Shown in pieces: positions 23,711 through 35,220 of a stretch of 64,000 nt of DNA. Positions within the stretch are counted from its first letter, which is position 1. Each line of letters starts with the position of its first letter. The translations under genes were made by a program, and so were the position numbers. Where the stretch lies: contig JASDDO010000019.1 of NCBI GenBank assembly GCA_030015575.1, positions 515,750,986-515,814,985 of the forward strand, given 5' to 3'. Below the pieces are notes generated by a model that had not been told where the DNA came from, made no database searches, and worked only from the letters and a program-made list of their open reading frames with translations. The DNA comes from Agapanthus africanus. Its lineage: Eukaryota > Streptophyta > Magnoliopsida > Asparagales > Amaryllidaceae.

Positions 23711-24289
23711 AATCCTCAATCATCAAAACCAAATCATGCGAATAAATCACCCAAAACATCGAAATCTAGTAGGCGGAATAGTCCCGCTCAAGCACATACT
23801 CAAGAATCTCTGGCTAACTGTCATGGTCACTCATAGCATGTCTCCTCAATGATCAAGAACTCTGGTCTGCTGGCGTGCGTAACATGACCACTCCTGGGTC
23901 CCAGTCTTCTCGTAATTCATTCCAGAAAGGTCCTGTCGAGGCTTTCCCAAATCACGTCTCTGCCGAACTGTCCGGAAGTTATCGCCCTTTACTATATCTG
24001 TTTCTTGTTCCGGAATGGCTGCATAGTCATCGCGACTCCTTCTGGAAGGTATATCCATGCATAATGCCTCGGCATGCGTATCGCATCTCTGATGTCGGCG
24101 GAGTGAAACGTCGTCTCATCAAGATCTCGTACGAACCTCTTGCTCCACTTTTCTCTAATGTCGTCTGCTTTGGACTCGTTTCGTCATGGCTGTATGGACT
24201 GAGCTCCAACGGCTATCCTCGTATCGGGAGTCTCCCAAGAAATGTATCTCACCACCTAGCATCCGAATTAAGTCGAGCCATCCGATCGA

Positions 24290-24560
24290 GTCGTCAAAAC
24301 CTCATAATCCCCGAAGAGCTCAATATCTTGGGCACAATTTAATAGTATCGGGTACATACCACAGCATCGGTGGTCCGGCCGTAGAAGGGCAAACCCAAGC
24401 CTCACTAATGGCGCCGTAGAACTGCCGCAAACCCGAAGGTTCAAAGGCTTTCACACGGTCATTAAGTCGAGCTAGGGTTTCATTCTTCTAGAGGGTCCAT
24501 AGAATTGCCTGCATGCCGTTCCGAATACTTTAAACTTGGAATAATAGGTTTCTGATATTC
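24290..24560 (-). repeat. Copia-leader fragment inside gypsy C
   Basis: GGTCCGGCCGTAGAAGGG, the AACCC.AAGGTT core, TCGAG.TA.GGTTT and CTTCTAGAGGGTCCA occur in the same order and spacing as in the leader of copia D (45466-45610) and, on the other strand, of copia A (9640-9780). It lies in the same orientation as the gypsy element. Confidence 0.65.
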
Positions 24561-25265
24561 GATCGTCTCTGTCGACTCCCAACGTCTCCGCGTGAAGTCG
24601 TCTCTAGCTGGAATCAATCTATCTGATGACCTCTCATCGAGTAGGAGAACGAACCACATGTCCTAGTCATTCATCCTCGGGTGACTAGCGACCTTCTATC
24701 ATCTCTTAGTACAACATGTACTGCAATAGCTCCAACATATGGGGCGATATCTCGTCGCTCGCAGCAACAACTGGCTCACTCGTCTGAATGCTGAACGGTG
24801 CCTCAATCATCAGGAGTAAGCAATACTTCAATGGTCATCAAAATCTGGCTGGCCTCTATCAGTGGCTCAATCCTCTAGTGCAAATCGGCACGTCCGAGTA
24901 ATCTCATACAGCAATCCACCCAACGCTCGTGTCGCGAAGACACAATGAAAAGACACATCTCTGCAATCGTGTGTCGCCGGAATCATGCCCCGGTCAGTCC
25001 TCGTTCTTGACGAGCTCATGCTGACCGCAACTCTAGCCGTAGCTCTCCCTGCCCGTAATCGTGGCAGCAAAACCATAGCTGGTACCGATGAGGCTAGATC
25101 AGGAATGAATACGACACTGAGCAAAGAAATGTATATCCTAAGGCTCCTTAAGTGGAGTAGCGTATCGTAAGTATGCCGCGAAACATACCCACGGCACGTC
25201 ACTCTACTTTAGTCACCTATTCCATCAACCAAGGGTCATCCTACACTTCGAAGGTAAAACCTAAC

Positions 25266-25277
25266 GCTCTGATACCA
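25266..25277 (-). other. Primer binding site of gypsy C (tRNA-iMet)
   Basis: The minus strand reads TGGTATCAGAGC, four bases (AAGT) after the end of the 5' LTR. The spacing is the same as in gypsy E. Confidence 0.88.
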
Positions 25278-25281
25278 ACTT

Positions 25282-28200
25282 TGTCACGTCCCGAAAGTAC
25301 GGAACATGACCGGCACTTAAACTACGAAACATCTCGAGGCGTACGTAATCTAAGTTAGCCGAAAACCCAGAAATCCAAACCAAGAAAAGTAGTAGAGTGA
25401 AGGAAAACCAATTTAAAATCAAGTAGTTTTAATAGCATAAGCCGAATTTATGCGGTTTTAAAAACATCAAATATACCCTGAAAATTTCGGCAGAGTCTCC
25501 TTTGTAAATACTGGCTCCCAAACGGGATTCAACATGAATAGTATACGAAATCAATAAAAGGCATCCCCAAGCGGGAGCTAGTTCTTCGTCAATCGACGGT
25601 CACAACCACACAAGCAATATAATATACAACGCCAACGGCGAGAATCAAAATTCAAAAGGAAACTCAAAACCACAAGAAAACCACAGAAATATAACGCGCG
25701 ACTCTAAGGTCGAAGGAAAACATCACTTGTCTCTATCTCAAAATAAATACATGTTTGGTTGATGGAACTTCTAGATACAATAGAATAATGATATACAAGA
25801 TATAATGATGGGTGCGATACAAATAAACCCACCTACTAGCAAGTCACCCGGAAATGGAAATAGTGCCAGCAAGCCGTAATGAAACCTGTACTGCGAAACC
25901 TGCAAGAACTGTGGCACAATGGGGGTGAGTTGCCAACTCGTGAATAGAATACATCTACGAACAGGAATCGCATGTATGACGCAATCCTAGGTCATACAAT
26001 CAAAATATATCCTCAAATATATGTATAACATGCAGCCTATAACAATGGCTAGGGTAACATCTAACCCAAGTGTGATCTCATGTGCCCGTGTCAGTGCCTC
26101 AGGTAGCAATATATCATATGAATGAGGTATGAATGCATGAAAACAGAATACATGTAAATGAAGAAACTGTTTTCATAAATTAGTGAGATTTCCTTTGTAT
26201 TTTTAAAATGAGGTATCATAAATGAAATCAGCATCAACAGTGTCTAGCATCGACACAAAACATAAATCTCAATGTCTTAGAACCTCAGGCTCCGGCTATC
26301 CGGACTGGCCTGTATCATCAAATCTCAGTACCTCAATATCTCGAAATCTCAATATCTAGGGCGTCGTCAGTCCAGACCGGCCCTTACCATCCATCTCAAG
26401 ACCACGACGGTATCCTCCGGATATCCGACGCGTCGGGTAATATCACCGGTCGGTAGTGCTCCCCTGCCAGGCTCAACGTCAACAACACAGCCTTCTCGCC
26501 CCGAGGTACCGTACCGGGCCCACCATGTACCCGAAACGGTTCCTCCACTCCTCGAATCGGGTCTCGAAATCCATCAGCAAACTCATGGTGGACGACTCAT
26601 ACATCATGGGAAAACCGCACTTTTTATTTTAAAAGAGAGAAAAAGTTTATTTATGTTTTTGCGGTTTTCCTCCAAATCCAGAAAATCTCATGGAAATCCG
26701 AATCCAAAACCTCAATAACACGTAAAATAGTGAATATATGCATGAGAATCCATGAATGCGGCATAACAATGAATAACAGTATGCATGAAGTAGCAGGTAA
26801 TAACTACAATATCTAAACTAACACATAAGGCATGTACGCTATGTCAAGCAATAATATTTTCTAAGGTGTACGTGACATGGCAATTACCGATGAAGATGTG
26901 CGTGAGCCGGCAAGTAAGTGTACGTGGTACATACGCATCATCGGTAATGGTGCTGGTGTCCTAACAGCATGATATCAATAATGGAGTATGAAACATAATA
27001 TAAACATGCGATGCGAAGCGAACCACAATAATGAGCGGGAACTGAATACTAGACGCAACTATAACTAATCCGCATTAATCTAATATAAGTCCTACAAATG
27101 GTGCCTTTTGAAATAACACGAATCATGGGGTTTTGAAAATAGGGGCTACGGTGTTTTTATGAAAGGATACGTCTTTTGAAATATCCGTAAGATCCCTTGG
27201 GCTGTCTTTTAAAATACCCACGATTCGTTAGTTTTTGAAATAGGCAAGAATCGAATCTAATCTAACAACTAAACTAAACTAAAGGCTAAGCTAACAAGCT
27301 GGACTACAGGTAAGGAAACCGCCTAACATCTGAGTCGATACATATACATACCTGTATATATATTAGTCGGTGATCCCGTCTCAATCATATCATATCCGAT
27401 ACCATATCTACAATCAGACATCCCAAGTCAAGAGTGCGGATCAATCATCAAAATATAGCTCGTACATAAATCCGTCGTACGGCATCCCCAAATCCGGGTA
27501 CGGGTTAATATCATATTCATCACACTATTCATCTGGTATCCTCTTTATCTAAGATAATAGTCCAGGGTACGGACCTATGTCTAGTACAATACTAATATCA
27601 TCAATATAGTCATGATCTGACAACTGATCGACAGTCTCGTACAAACCGATATCATCAGCACATATCCTCATCAAGGGGTATACATCGCCCAATACGGCAT
27701 AGTATCAATATCCTAGCATATCATATCTCATATCACGATCACATGTCGACCATTTTGTTTACAGCACTATTCACCCGTATCGTCGTTCAAAGACCCGCTA
27801 TAACATCAGGACGTATCTCAAATACGAATCCTGCCATATCACCGATATCACAACCTCAACACAAATCTCATCGACTCATCTCAAACCCAAGTATCATCCT
27901 CAAATCCATATGTGAACACATAGTCCCATACCCATGTGAACACATAACTATATATTCTCGAAAACACAAATGGAAGAAGAATGTATGCAAGTATGGGTGG
28001 GTGTGTGCATGAATGGTGCGACCACTACTCTAGGGTTTCGCGATACTAAACCATCCATATTTATCATCAATAAACTCAAACAAAATATAATCAATAAATG
28101 TGTGTATACGTATTCGTATACATCACCACGAACTGCGGGGGTGCTATACGCCATCCACCCGACTTCTCCCCGTAGATATAAATCTACTCACCTGGTCCTC

Positions 28201-30111
28201 GCTCGCTGGTGCCGACGTCACCACGCGCTTGCTTGTCATCTCGAAGTCCACATGGGGTACCTACATATCATAACGCACCATATCGCATTAAAATCCGACT
28301 CATGACCAAAACGACGCACGAATCCCACATAGGTCAAAACCTATGGTTGCTTTCACAAATCGATCCAAAAACCCTCGACGTCGGCGTACAAACGCCAAAC
28401 CATCGAGAAAACTCCCAACACACTCATTTGTACAATTACAAGCATTAATTATAATATAAAATAGCTTAAAATTCACAAAAACCCCAATTTCACTTAAAAA
28501 GTCATTTTTCCGAAAATCTAGCTAGCACAAATCACCGTTTTAGTACAAAACTCGTTGTATAAACGAATCTAGCGGCCACAATATTCACTAAATATCTTAA
28601 ATAAGTCATAAAAACAATTCCCATAATTTAATCTCATTAAATTCCAAAAACCCTAAAATTCTAGTTTACAAAATACCTAAATTTTAACAATTTCATAGCA
28701 AAAATGCACAAACTACAATCTAGCTTAGATTTGCATGATCTAAAGTATTAAACTACACTTAATAATGTTAATGAAGTCATGAAAAACCTAATTAGATTTT
28801 TAGTCTAACATTTGCAATTAATTTCGAAAACCTAATTTGCATAAAATTCCAATTTTAACAATTACAAGCATCAATTAGTAAACTAGCAACTAGGTTAGTT
28901 TTAGTATCACATTAACATGTTAATCCCCCCCATTAGAACCATGAATAATAGCTTAAAATCCTCACTTGATCACAAACCCCAAATCATTAATTTTCAAGTT
29001 ATCAATTAGAATCAATTAACACTTTAATATGCTAGGGTAAGCAATCTAAACAACAAATTAACAAAAGGTCAAGATTTATACCTCACGATCCATGATCAAA
29101 CACACAACCTAGCCTTCAAAATTCTCTCTTTGCTCCAAGGATTCGAGTAGGATTGCTCCAAGAATAATGGGTAAGGGATTAATGATGAATTAATGTGACT
29201 TTGTGTTGATTTTTGAGGCAAAAATTGAAGGATTTTGGAGTGAAAAGGAGGTGGGGAAATTTAGGGCTGCAAGAGGAGGGGGCTCGGCCAAATAGGAAGA
29301 AGGTGAGTGGTGAGTGTGTATGTGAGTTGAAAAGAAAGTCCAAGTCAAGGAATAATACCCATACCACATAATACAACACCCCATGCCTTTATGTTTATTG
29401 TTTTTCTTTATAAATTCATTTCCTTTAAACATGAAGTGTGAACAATTTGGGGCAGCTTGGCTGCTGATTTTGGACAGAAAAAGAGGAAAGAGAGAGAGAG
29501 AGTGTGGTAGGTGTGGGTGAGGTCAAGAATTGTCAAAGTCAACAAAGCCCATACTTATATATCTATTCTTTCATTTTCTTTTTCCTTTCATATCATTTCA
29601 TTTCAAACTAAACTAGAAGTGTGAGATGTATGGGTGTGGGGCTGCCATGGGCTCGGTCAATGATGGAAAGTGGGGGTGTGTGAGGGTGGGGTGAAGGAAA
29701 ATGACAAATACAATACCCCAAACATCCATTTACACTAAAAAAAAGCCTTTTTTCTTCAATAATTTCTAAACCGTTTTGGCAAATGATTTCGTTTCAAAAA
29801 CCATATGATAAAATTTTATTTATAGTTTTATGATGCACAAAATTTGTTTCAACTCATTCCAATTTGTAATTTTCCCTAATTAAATATATTAGTGACGGCT
29901 TAAAATAATATTAAAATAATTAATTTCGGAAAATTTTTCAGAAAATTTGAAATTTCACCAGTGGGTCAATAAACACCAAATACTAGCAATTACATAGCTA
30001 GAATGTGTATTTTTAATTTTATAATAAAGATATTTGCATTTTGACTTTTTACAGAAAACCCCCTTATTTTACCGTTTTTTTCGAAATTTCACCGAAACGA
30101 TTTTCAAAACG
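25282..30111 (-). repeat. 5' LTR of gypsy C (4.83 kb)
   Basis: It starts (plus strand) TGTCACGTCCCG and follows the left LTR to ...TTTTCAAAACG, where the final TTACA is missing and copia B sequence (AATAGCCCGCC) follows directly. It holds the same hairpin (26883-26948) and donor-like CCAG|GTGAGT (28190 on the minus strand). Confidence 0.88.
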
Positions 30112-30949
30112 AATAGCCCGCCAATTCTAGAGTGAAGCCCCTTCCGTCTCAATGCCATGAGATGCGGGCTTGTTGCCCTCTAGAACCTGGCTATCCGTGC
30201 ACCCCTCCGCGGGGTAATCCTAGTACAGAAAGTAAAATATACATACAACGGGTACATCGACCTCGACCCGGTCGTGCCCCAAAAGAATAATACAAACAGG
30301 AAGTGACGGCAGTCCACATATCGGACGCTCGCCCAGCAATATCAAATGTACATATAAAAAGAAACTGTACTACCACTGCAACCAGGCTATCCCCCACGAC
30401 CAATCCGCAACATCACAGCACAACACAAAACATCAACGTGAATGTCACGTTCGCAAATCCGTCTAACCGGGCTATAGCAGTTAGACAGGATTTACCGATC
30501 AAATGACATTCACGGTCGCAGATATAATGCAAATACTGTGAACTAGCATGTTTAAAATATCCGATCGAACAAATTGTACCGAAGTGGGCCCCAAGCACTA
30601 CTGTAGCACTCACAGAAAATCTGGGCCCAAAAAGAATATCCCAAAACCCCTATTTCCAAGACAAAAGCCCACTGGAAAAAACCGGTGAAGTGAAGCTATA
30701 TTCCTGCGGCAGAACCGCGGCTAAAGTGGGGTTATGGCCGCGGTTCCGCGGCTCTATGGAAGTATTAGGTCACCAAATTTTTACAGTGTTCTTAGAATTC
30801 TCTGCACATGTTTCTGAAACAACCTGAAAAATTTTTAGAGCCCAAAAAAATTTCGACAGAAACTTGTGCTTTGGAAAATACGGTTTTTGGGATTTTTTGG
30901 TTCGATCGAGTTCTAAACACGTTAGAGAGCTAGACTAGGTTAATGGCGT
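30112..30949 (-). other. Leader of copia B, right part
   Basis: Non-coding sequence between gypsy C and the primer binding site. It contains a second version of the CTCTAG...GCACCCCTCCG module that also stands left of C, and a long stem-loop at 30437-30514. Near 30710-30760 lies the stretch CGCGGCTAAAGTGGGG..., also found in the A, D and F leaders. Confidence 0.7.
30437..30514 (-). other. Conserved leader stem-loop, copia B
   Basis: The outer arms CGTGAATGTCA and TGACATTCACG are perfect. The inner arms AAATCC-GTCTAAC and GTTAGAC-AGGATTT pair with one bulge. It occupies the position of the A, D and F stem-loops but uses largely different bases. Confidence 0.6.
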
Positions 30950-30950
30950 G

Positions 30951-30962
30951 GCTCTGATACCA
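30951..30962 (-). other. Primer binding site of copia B (tRNA-iMet)
   Basis: The minus strand reads TGGTATCAGAGC, then CACGCC, immediately after the 5' LTR with no spacer. Confidence 0.9.
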
Positions 30963-33078
30963 TGTAGGACTACGGTAGCGCCCCGGCCGTCTTTCCACGG
31001 CCAAAATGCGGAATCGAAATTTTTTCTCAAACTAGAAACCGGCACTACAGCATCCTAAAACCCCGGATCGTAACCATTAACCTAATGCTAGCAAACAAGA
31101 GATGGGAAGAAGGCTATACCGGGCGATCCGTGTCCTTCGGTCTTCGTCTCCACTCCGATCTCCTCGCGGAATCTCCGGTCGTCGCCTCCTCGTCGAAACG
31201 GGCACCACATCCCCGGGTTCTTTTACGGGATCCCACCTCTGGACCGAGGCAACTCGGGCGCGAAGTTGGCTAGCCGACGCGTCCAAGGAATGCTGTAGAC
31301 TAGTGTAGAAAACCGTTGTCTTATTTGGGGTTTATGTAGTTGCCTTTGGTGATGGAGGAATGAAGAACTTTGGAGAGGGACTTTCTTTGTTGCATGAATG
31401 GAATAATGAGATAGAAAAAATGAGAACCACAAAAAATCTCTCTCTTTTCTCTCAAGTGGCCGGCCCCTATATGAATGGTGGAGGAGAGAAAAACCAAAAC
31501 CAAGAAGGGAGGTGAGTGTAGGAAAAGCAAAGGGGTGACCACAACCAAATGTGATGATAACAAAGTCAAATCAATTTCTAATCCATTCTAATCTCATAAA
31601 TGAAAAGGAGAAGATGGAAAAAGAATCTCATGATGCTACAACCATCATGAAGCCACAAATCACAAATAACACCTCCACAAAAGTAATTTGCACAACTGCA
31701 AATAACCCCCTCCATCAGAAAAGTCCGGTCGGGAAGGAACAAAGAAAAACTGGCCGGAACGGAATGCAAACTGGCAACTTCAGAAAACTGATCCCGTAAT
31801 AAATTACAGGAAAACCCCGCGACTGCATATACATGCCCGCATTTGTATTCCCACTGAATACGAATGCAAAGAGACAAAATCTACACTGTTCAATACTAGG
31901 ATCCGGCTTAAACCAAAGCCCGCTAGTATTATCCGTCCGATCATGATCCGTGCAATACCGCACGTATCTGATCGAACCCTGCCATATCTCCATACGGCCT
32001 CTACAGCTTTTCGCCCGAAACTTGAGTAACTGTGTGTGGTGGACTCTAAATACTCGTCAATACTATGGTTGTGGATTTAATCACTAGCACGTCAGAGATA
32101 TTAGTCATACGTAACGAGCTACCAGCTATTGACCAAAGGGACGTCGATGAGCGAACTCATCCTGACACCCTACTGAGCCTATCAGTGACAATATCCATAC
32201 AGTCCGGTCCGTTCGTCTATGAGCATCGCATGGCGGGCCTAGAGGGTTGGTAAAGTCAGACCCCTAAAAGCGGTACAAGTCGTGTCGGAGTGTAGCCCAG
32301 AACACCCTGAGATACTACTGGAATACCTACCAGTAAATCTCCTGCCTTGGCCAAGGACTTTTCATGTACTGGCTCTCCTAGACACAACGCGACCTCACCC
32401 CCAATACCGGGAGAGACGAACCCTTACAGATCCGCTCACTGCCTCCATGTGGCTCGGGACTGTACCCAACTAAAACCTGTTTGCACGTCTCCTTTGAGCG
32501 TAGTAGGGTAGTAATCAAAGTACAATGGGAACTCACATGAGACAAATGACGATCTCAGGTCGATGAACTAACCTGTACACATGTCACCTGGGAACTGCTA
32601 TTTGACGTCAGGTATAATACCAACTAGCAGGTTCCCGGCGAGTCCTGTCTGGTGTACTCATAACCCAATGAGCACCTGTATACATCTTAGGTGAACCAAC
32701 TGACACCAGTGGCTTGTGAGACCGGCCACCGCCCCTCGTCGGGGTCTCGACTGTATACACTAGTCTACTCTGGAGTATCGATGCCCTGTCTCGAAACTCC
32801 CACGACTAGGGACCTTTTAAGGATGTGCTTATAGACTCCAGCTCTCACGTATATGATCGCCCTCATACTTCTGGTAGTCAAGCAAGAATCCTAGGGGCTC
32901 TATCAACGTGCAATAGTGACCTGTAAGGTCACCTAAAGCAGTACATGATGATAAAGATAAACTAGATAGCATACTATCATCTTGAGTAAGACTGTCCTAT
33001 CGGGATAGGTCCTCTATCAATCATTGTAATCACGTGCCTGTGATCCAATAATTGACTCTGAGGGCACTATCTCCAACA
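30963..33078 (-). repeat. 5' LTR of copia B (2.12 kb)
   Basis: On the plus strand it runs from TGTAGGACTACGG to ATCTCCAACA. It is the partner of 10779-12895. Conserved LTR hairpin arms TACTGG/CCAGTA lie near 32312-32338. No gene is seen. Confidence 0.9.
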
Positions 33079-33083
33079 AGATT

Positions 33084-33957
33084 AATGTAAAGTAAAAGAA
33101 ACCTAAAAGATGTTGTAGAATCAGATTTGAAACCCACTCGGCCTTTTTATGAAAAAAAATGCAAGTTTCAAAAGATGCGGAGCTTAAGCCATTCTTTTTC
33201 TAAACTGTTTTGATTCTACAACGAGATCAAGTTCAAAGCGTTAAAGGTTTTCATAAAAACTATCCGCAACCCTCCGTCATTTTAGGAAGCAGAGTACTTA
33301 GTATTCGTGCTGCGTATTTTGATCATAGTCAAGACGTAGTGTAGGGTAGCTAAGTGATGTCTTCCTACAAAGCATATGATGCGATCAGTTAGGACATTCA
33401 TGTGATTATGTTGATCATAGTCAAGGGTCATATGGGTGGGTCTAGTTAATCTCGAAATGATAGGTAGAACTTGACTAGTACTTATGATATGTTGACTATA
33501 GCCAATGTCATAAGTAACTAGGGGTAAAAACAATATCGGGAGTTTCAAGAGTTGAAATTTGCAATGAGATTGCATACCATCTATATGATAGTTGGATCCC
33601 GATCCCACTGTGAGTAAGTGTTACTTCCAGGAGAATTTTGCACTTTACAATTAGCTAATCCAGTAGGTGTCTAGAAAGGTGTTAACGGGGTTTGACCTAT
33701 GGGAAAACGAGGTTTATTTTAATTAGGTCAGTGCGAAAGCACGAGGAACCTCTCTCAAAGTACCGACACTGGCCTGGCTGACCGGTTAGCGAAACTGTAG
33801 AATGTAATTAATCCTGGATAGTTTTCTTTTTAGGTTTTGAAAGAAAATTTGATTAAAGAGTGGGAGACATCGATTAGATAAGATAATAACCAATCTAAAT
33901 CTTTGCAAGAGCATTCTGCTGAGTGTATTCTTTTCTCTTTCCTAATGGTAGATACCG
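33084..33957 (+). other. Leader of copia A, right part
   Basis: Non-coding up to the gag ATG. It has three copies of a near-palindrome, TTGATCATAGTCAAG at 33319 and 33411 and TTGACTATAGCCAAT at 33492, matching the triple repeat in the B and D leaders. GTACCGACACTGGCCTGGCTG (33760) is shared with D (43268). Just before gag, GAGTGTATTCTTTTCTCTTT parallels the CACTCAGCGTG segment at the gag start of B and D. Confidence 0.7.
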
Positions 33958-34830
33958 ATGACGGGACTTAAGCTTCTACTAGAGAAAAACAAACTGATAG
34001 GACCGAACTATAAAGAATGGTTGATGAACTTGAACATTGCACTCACATATGATAAAGTATCATATATCCTCACAACCAAAACCCCACCCGTCCCAGGACC
34101 TAAATCATTTGTCTCGGATAGGGAGATCCGAAAAACTTGGGATATTGACTGCAACATGGCCAAGTGCCTCGCGCTTGCTTCTATGGACAATATCCATCAG
34201 AAGCAACACGAGAATATGGATGTGCAATCCATCTTTCTTCACACAAAGGACTTGTATGAAGAGCAATCTCGTACTTTGAGATACGAGGCATCTCGAAAGT
34301 TGTTTCAGATGCGAATGGTCCCTGGTGCATCAGTAGGAGACCATGTTTTGAAGATGATTGGTCTTATAGAAGAATTTGAGGAACCGGGATGGACCATGGA
34401 TAATGAGCAATATACGGATATTGTTCTACAGTCTCTCCCCCCTGCCTTTGCTCCGTTCATAGCGAATTTCAATATGAACGATTTGGAGAAATCATTGCCT
34501 GAACTTCTCAATATGTTGAGAAGTGCAGAGAGCATGTTGAAAACAACGAGGACTCCCGCTCTTCTTGCTGGGCCATCTTCCTCTTCAGTCCCAAAAGCTA
34601 AAGCCAAGGGAAAGAAGAAGAAGAAGAAGTCCATCAAACCGAAAGGTGGAGTTAAAAAGGCGAAGGGGAAAGACAAATCCGGGGCTGCAGAAAGTTGGAA
34701 AGGAGAATGTTTTTACTGCCACAAGTCGGGATATTGGAAACACAACTGTGCTGTGTATCTTGCTGATCTCAAGAAGAAGAAGCATGCTGATGCTTCCACC
34801 TCAGGTGTGTTTGTAACTGAAAACTGTTTT
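33958..34830 (+). CDS. gag: Copia A gag (capsid and nucleocapsid), part of a broken gag-pol
   Basis: Gag forms the virus-like particle that packages the element's RNA in the cytoplasm. The first residues (LLEKNKLIGPNYKEWLMNLNIAL) are the N-terminal motif of copia Gag. A lysine-rich basic patch follows at residues 218-240. The zinc knuckle starts at Cys251 with Cys254 and Cys264, but the canonical histidine of CX2CX4HX4C is tyrosine (residue 259), so zinc and RNA binding is probably impaired. The frame runs into protease without a stop. The ATG at 33958 is the first in frame; an upstream ATG at 33945 is in another frame and stops after eight codons. High similarity to the family, function doubtful. 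Confidence 0.85.
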
Positions 34831-35220
34831 TCTTTAAACTCTGCATCTTGGGTATTAGATACCGGTTCTGGTTCTCACATCTGCAATTGTATGCAGGGAT
34901 TGAGAAACAGTAGAGTTTTGAAGACAGGTGACCATACTCTGCGGGTTGGAAATGGTTCCAATGTACATGCTGTATCCGTAGGAGAGTATCATCTTGGGTT
35001 GCCTTCGGGTTGTATTTTGGTTTTGAACCCGTGTTATTTTGTACCTAGTATGCTATGTAATATAATATCCGTTTCTTTATTGGATAATGAAGGATATCAT
35101 TTTTTATTACAAAATAATGTTATGAACATTAACTTGAATCCAAAGTTGATTGGGTATGGTACACTAAATAACAGTATTTACGTCCTGAACCAACACACAG
35201 TTTTCAATCTACAACATACT
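34831..35220 (+). CDS. pol: Copia A protease
   Basis: Aspartic protease that cuts the polyprotein. WVLDTGSGSHIC has the catalytic DTG at residues 301-303 of the polyprotein. The downstream flap and hydrophobic core (CILVLNPCYFVPSMLCNIISVSLL) look complete and the frame is open. Nothing in this domain looks broken. Confidence 0.82.

Larger units (their letters stand above)
22601..25265 (-). other. Internal region of gypsy C, non-coding
   Basis: The right end (25265 to about 24984, minus strand) is collinear with the leader of E: TGTAGGATGACCCTT, GCGGCATACTTACGATACG, then an ATG at 24986-24984 in the place of E's gag start. Beyond that no gag sequence follows. Further left lie a copia-leader-like piece (24290-24560) and a field of short hairpins (23235-23710). 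Frames of up to 155 codons exist on both strands but show no motif, so I do not call genes. Confidence 0.65.
17761..30111 (-). mobile_element. Non-autonomous gypsy derivative C (large LTRs, no coding region)
   Basis: It is a minus-strand element with two LTRs of 4.82-4.83 kb (17761-22583 and 25282-30111) around a 2.7-kb internal region. Polypurine tract and primer binding site are both intact in sequence. The LTRs are very similar (about 97-98% by eye). I find no gag, protease, RT or integrase motif in either strand of the internal part. This resembles the large retrotransposon derivatives (LARDs), which depend on proteins from a partner. Its LTR ends and leader relate it to gypsy E. The right LTR lacks its last five bases, and no matching target duplication is found (TGCGG left, AATAG right). 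Confidence 0.82.
10779..33078 (-). mobile_element. Copia element B, complete, carrying nested gypsy C
   Basis: The element lies on the minus strand. Its ends on the plus strand are TGTAGGACTACGG and CTCCAACA, and AGATT is duplicated at 10774-10778 and 33079-33083. The 5' LTR is on the right (30963-33078) and the 3' LTR on the left (10779-12895). The primer binding site is at 30951-30962 and the polypurine tract at 12896-12910. The internal region holds decayed pol, no recognisable intact gag and a long leader split by C (17761-30111). It is non-autonomous as it stands. Confidence 0.88.

Noticed and set aside
23875-24342. 155-codon frame in the internal region of gypsy C
   Set aside because: It is on the strand opposite to the element, overlaps a copia-leader-like stretch and shows no motif.
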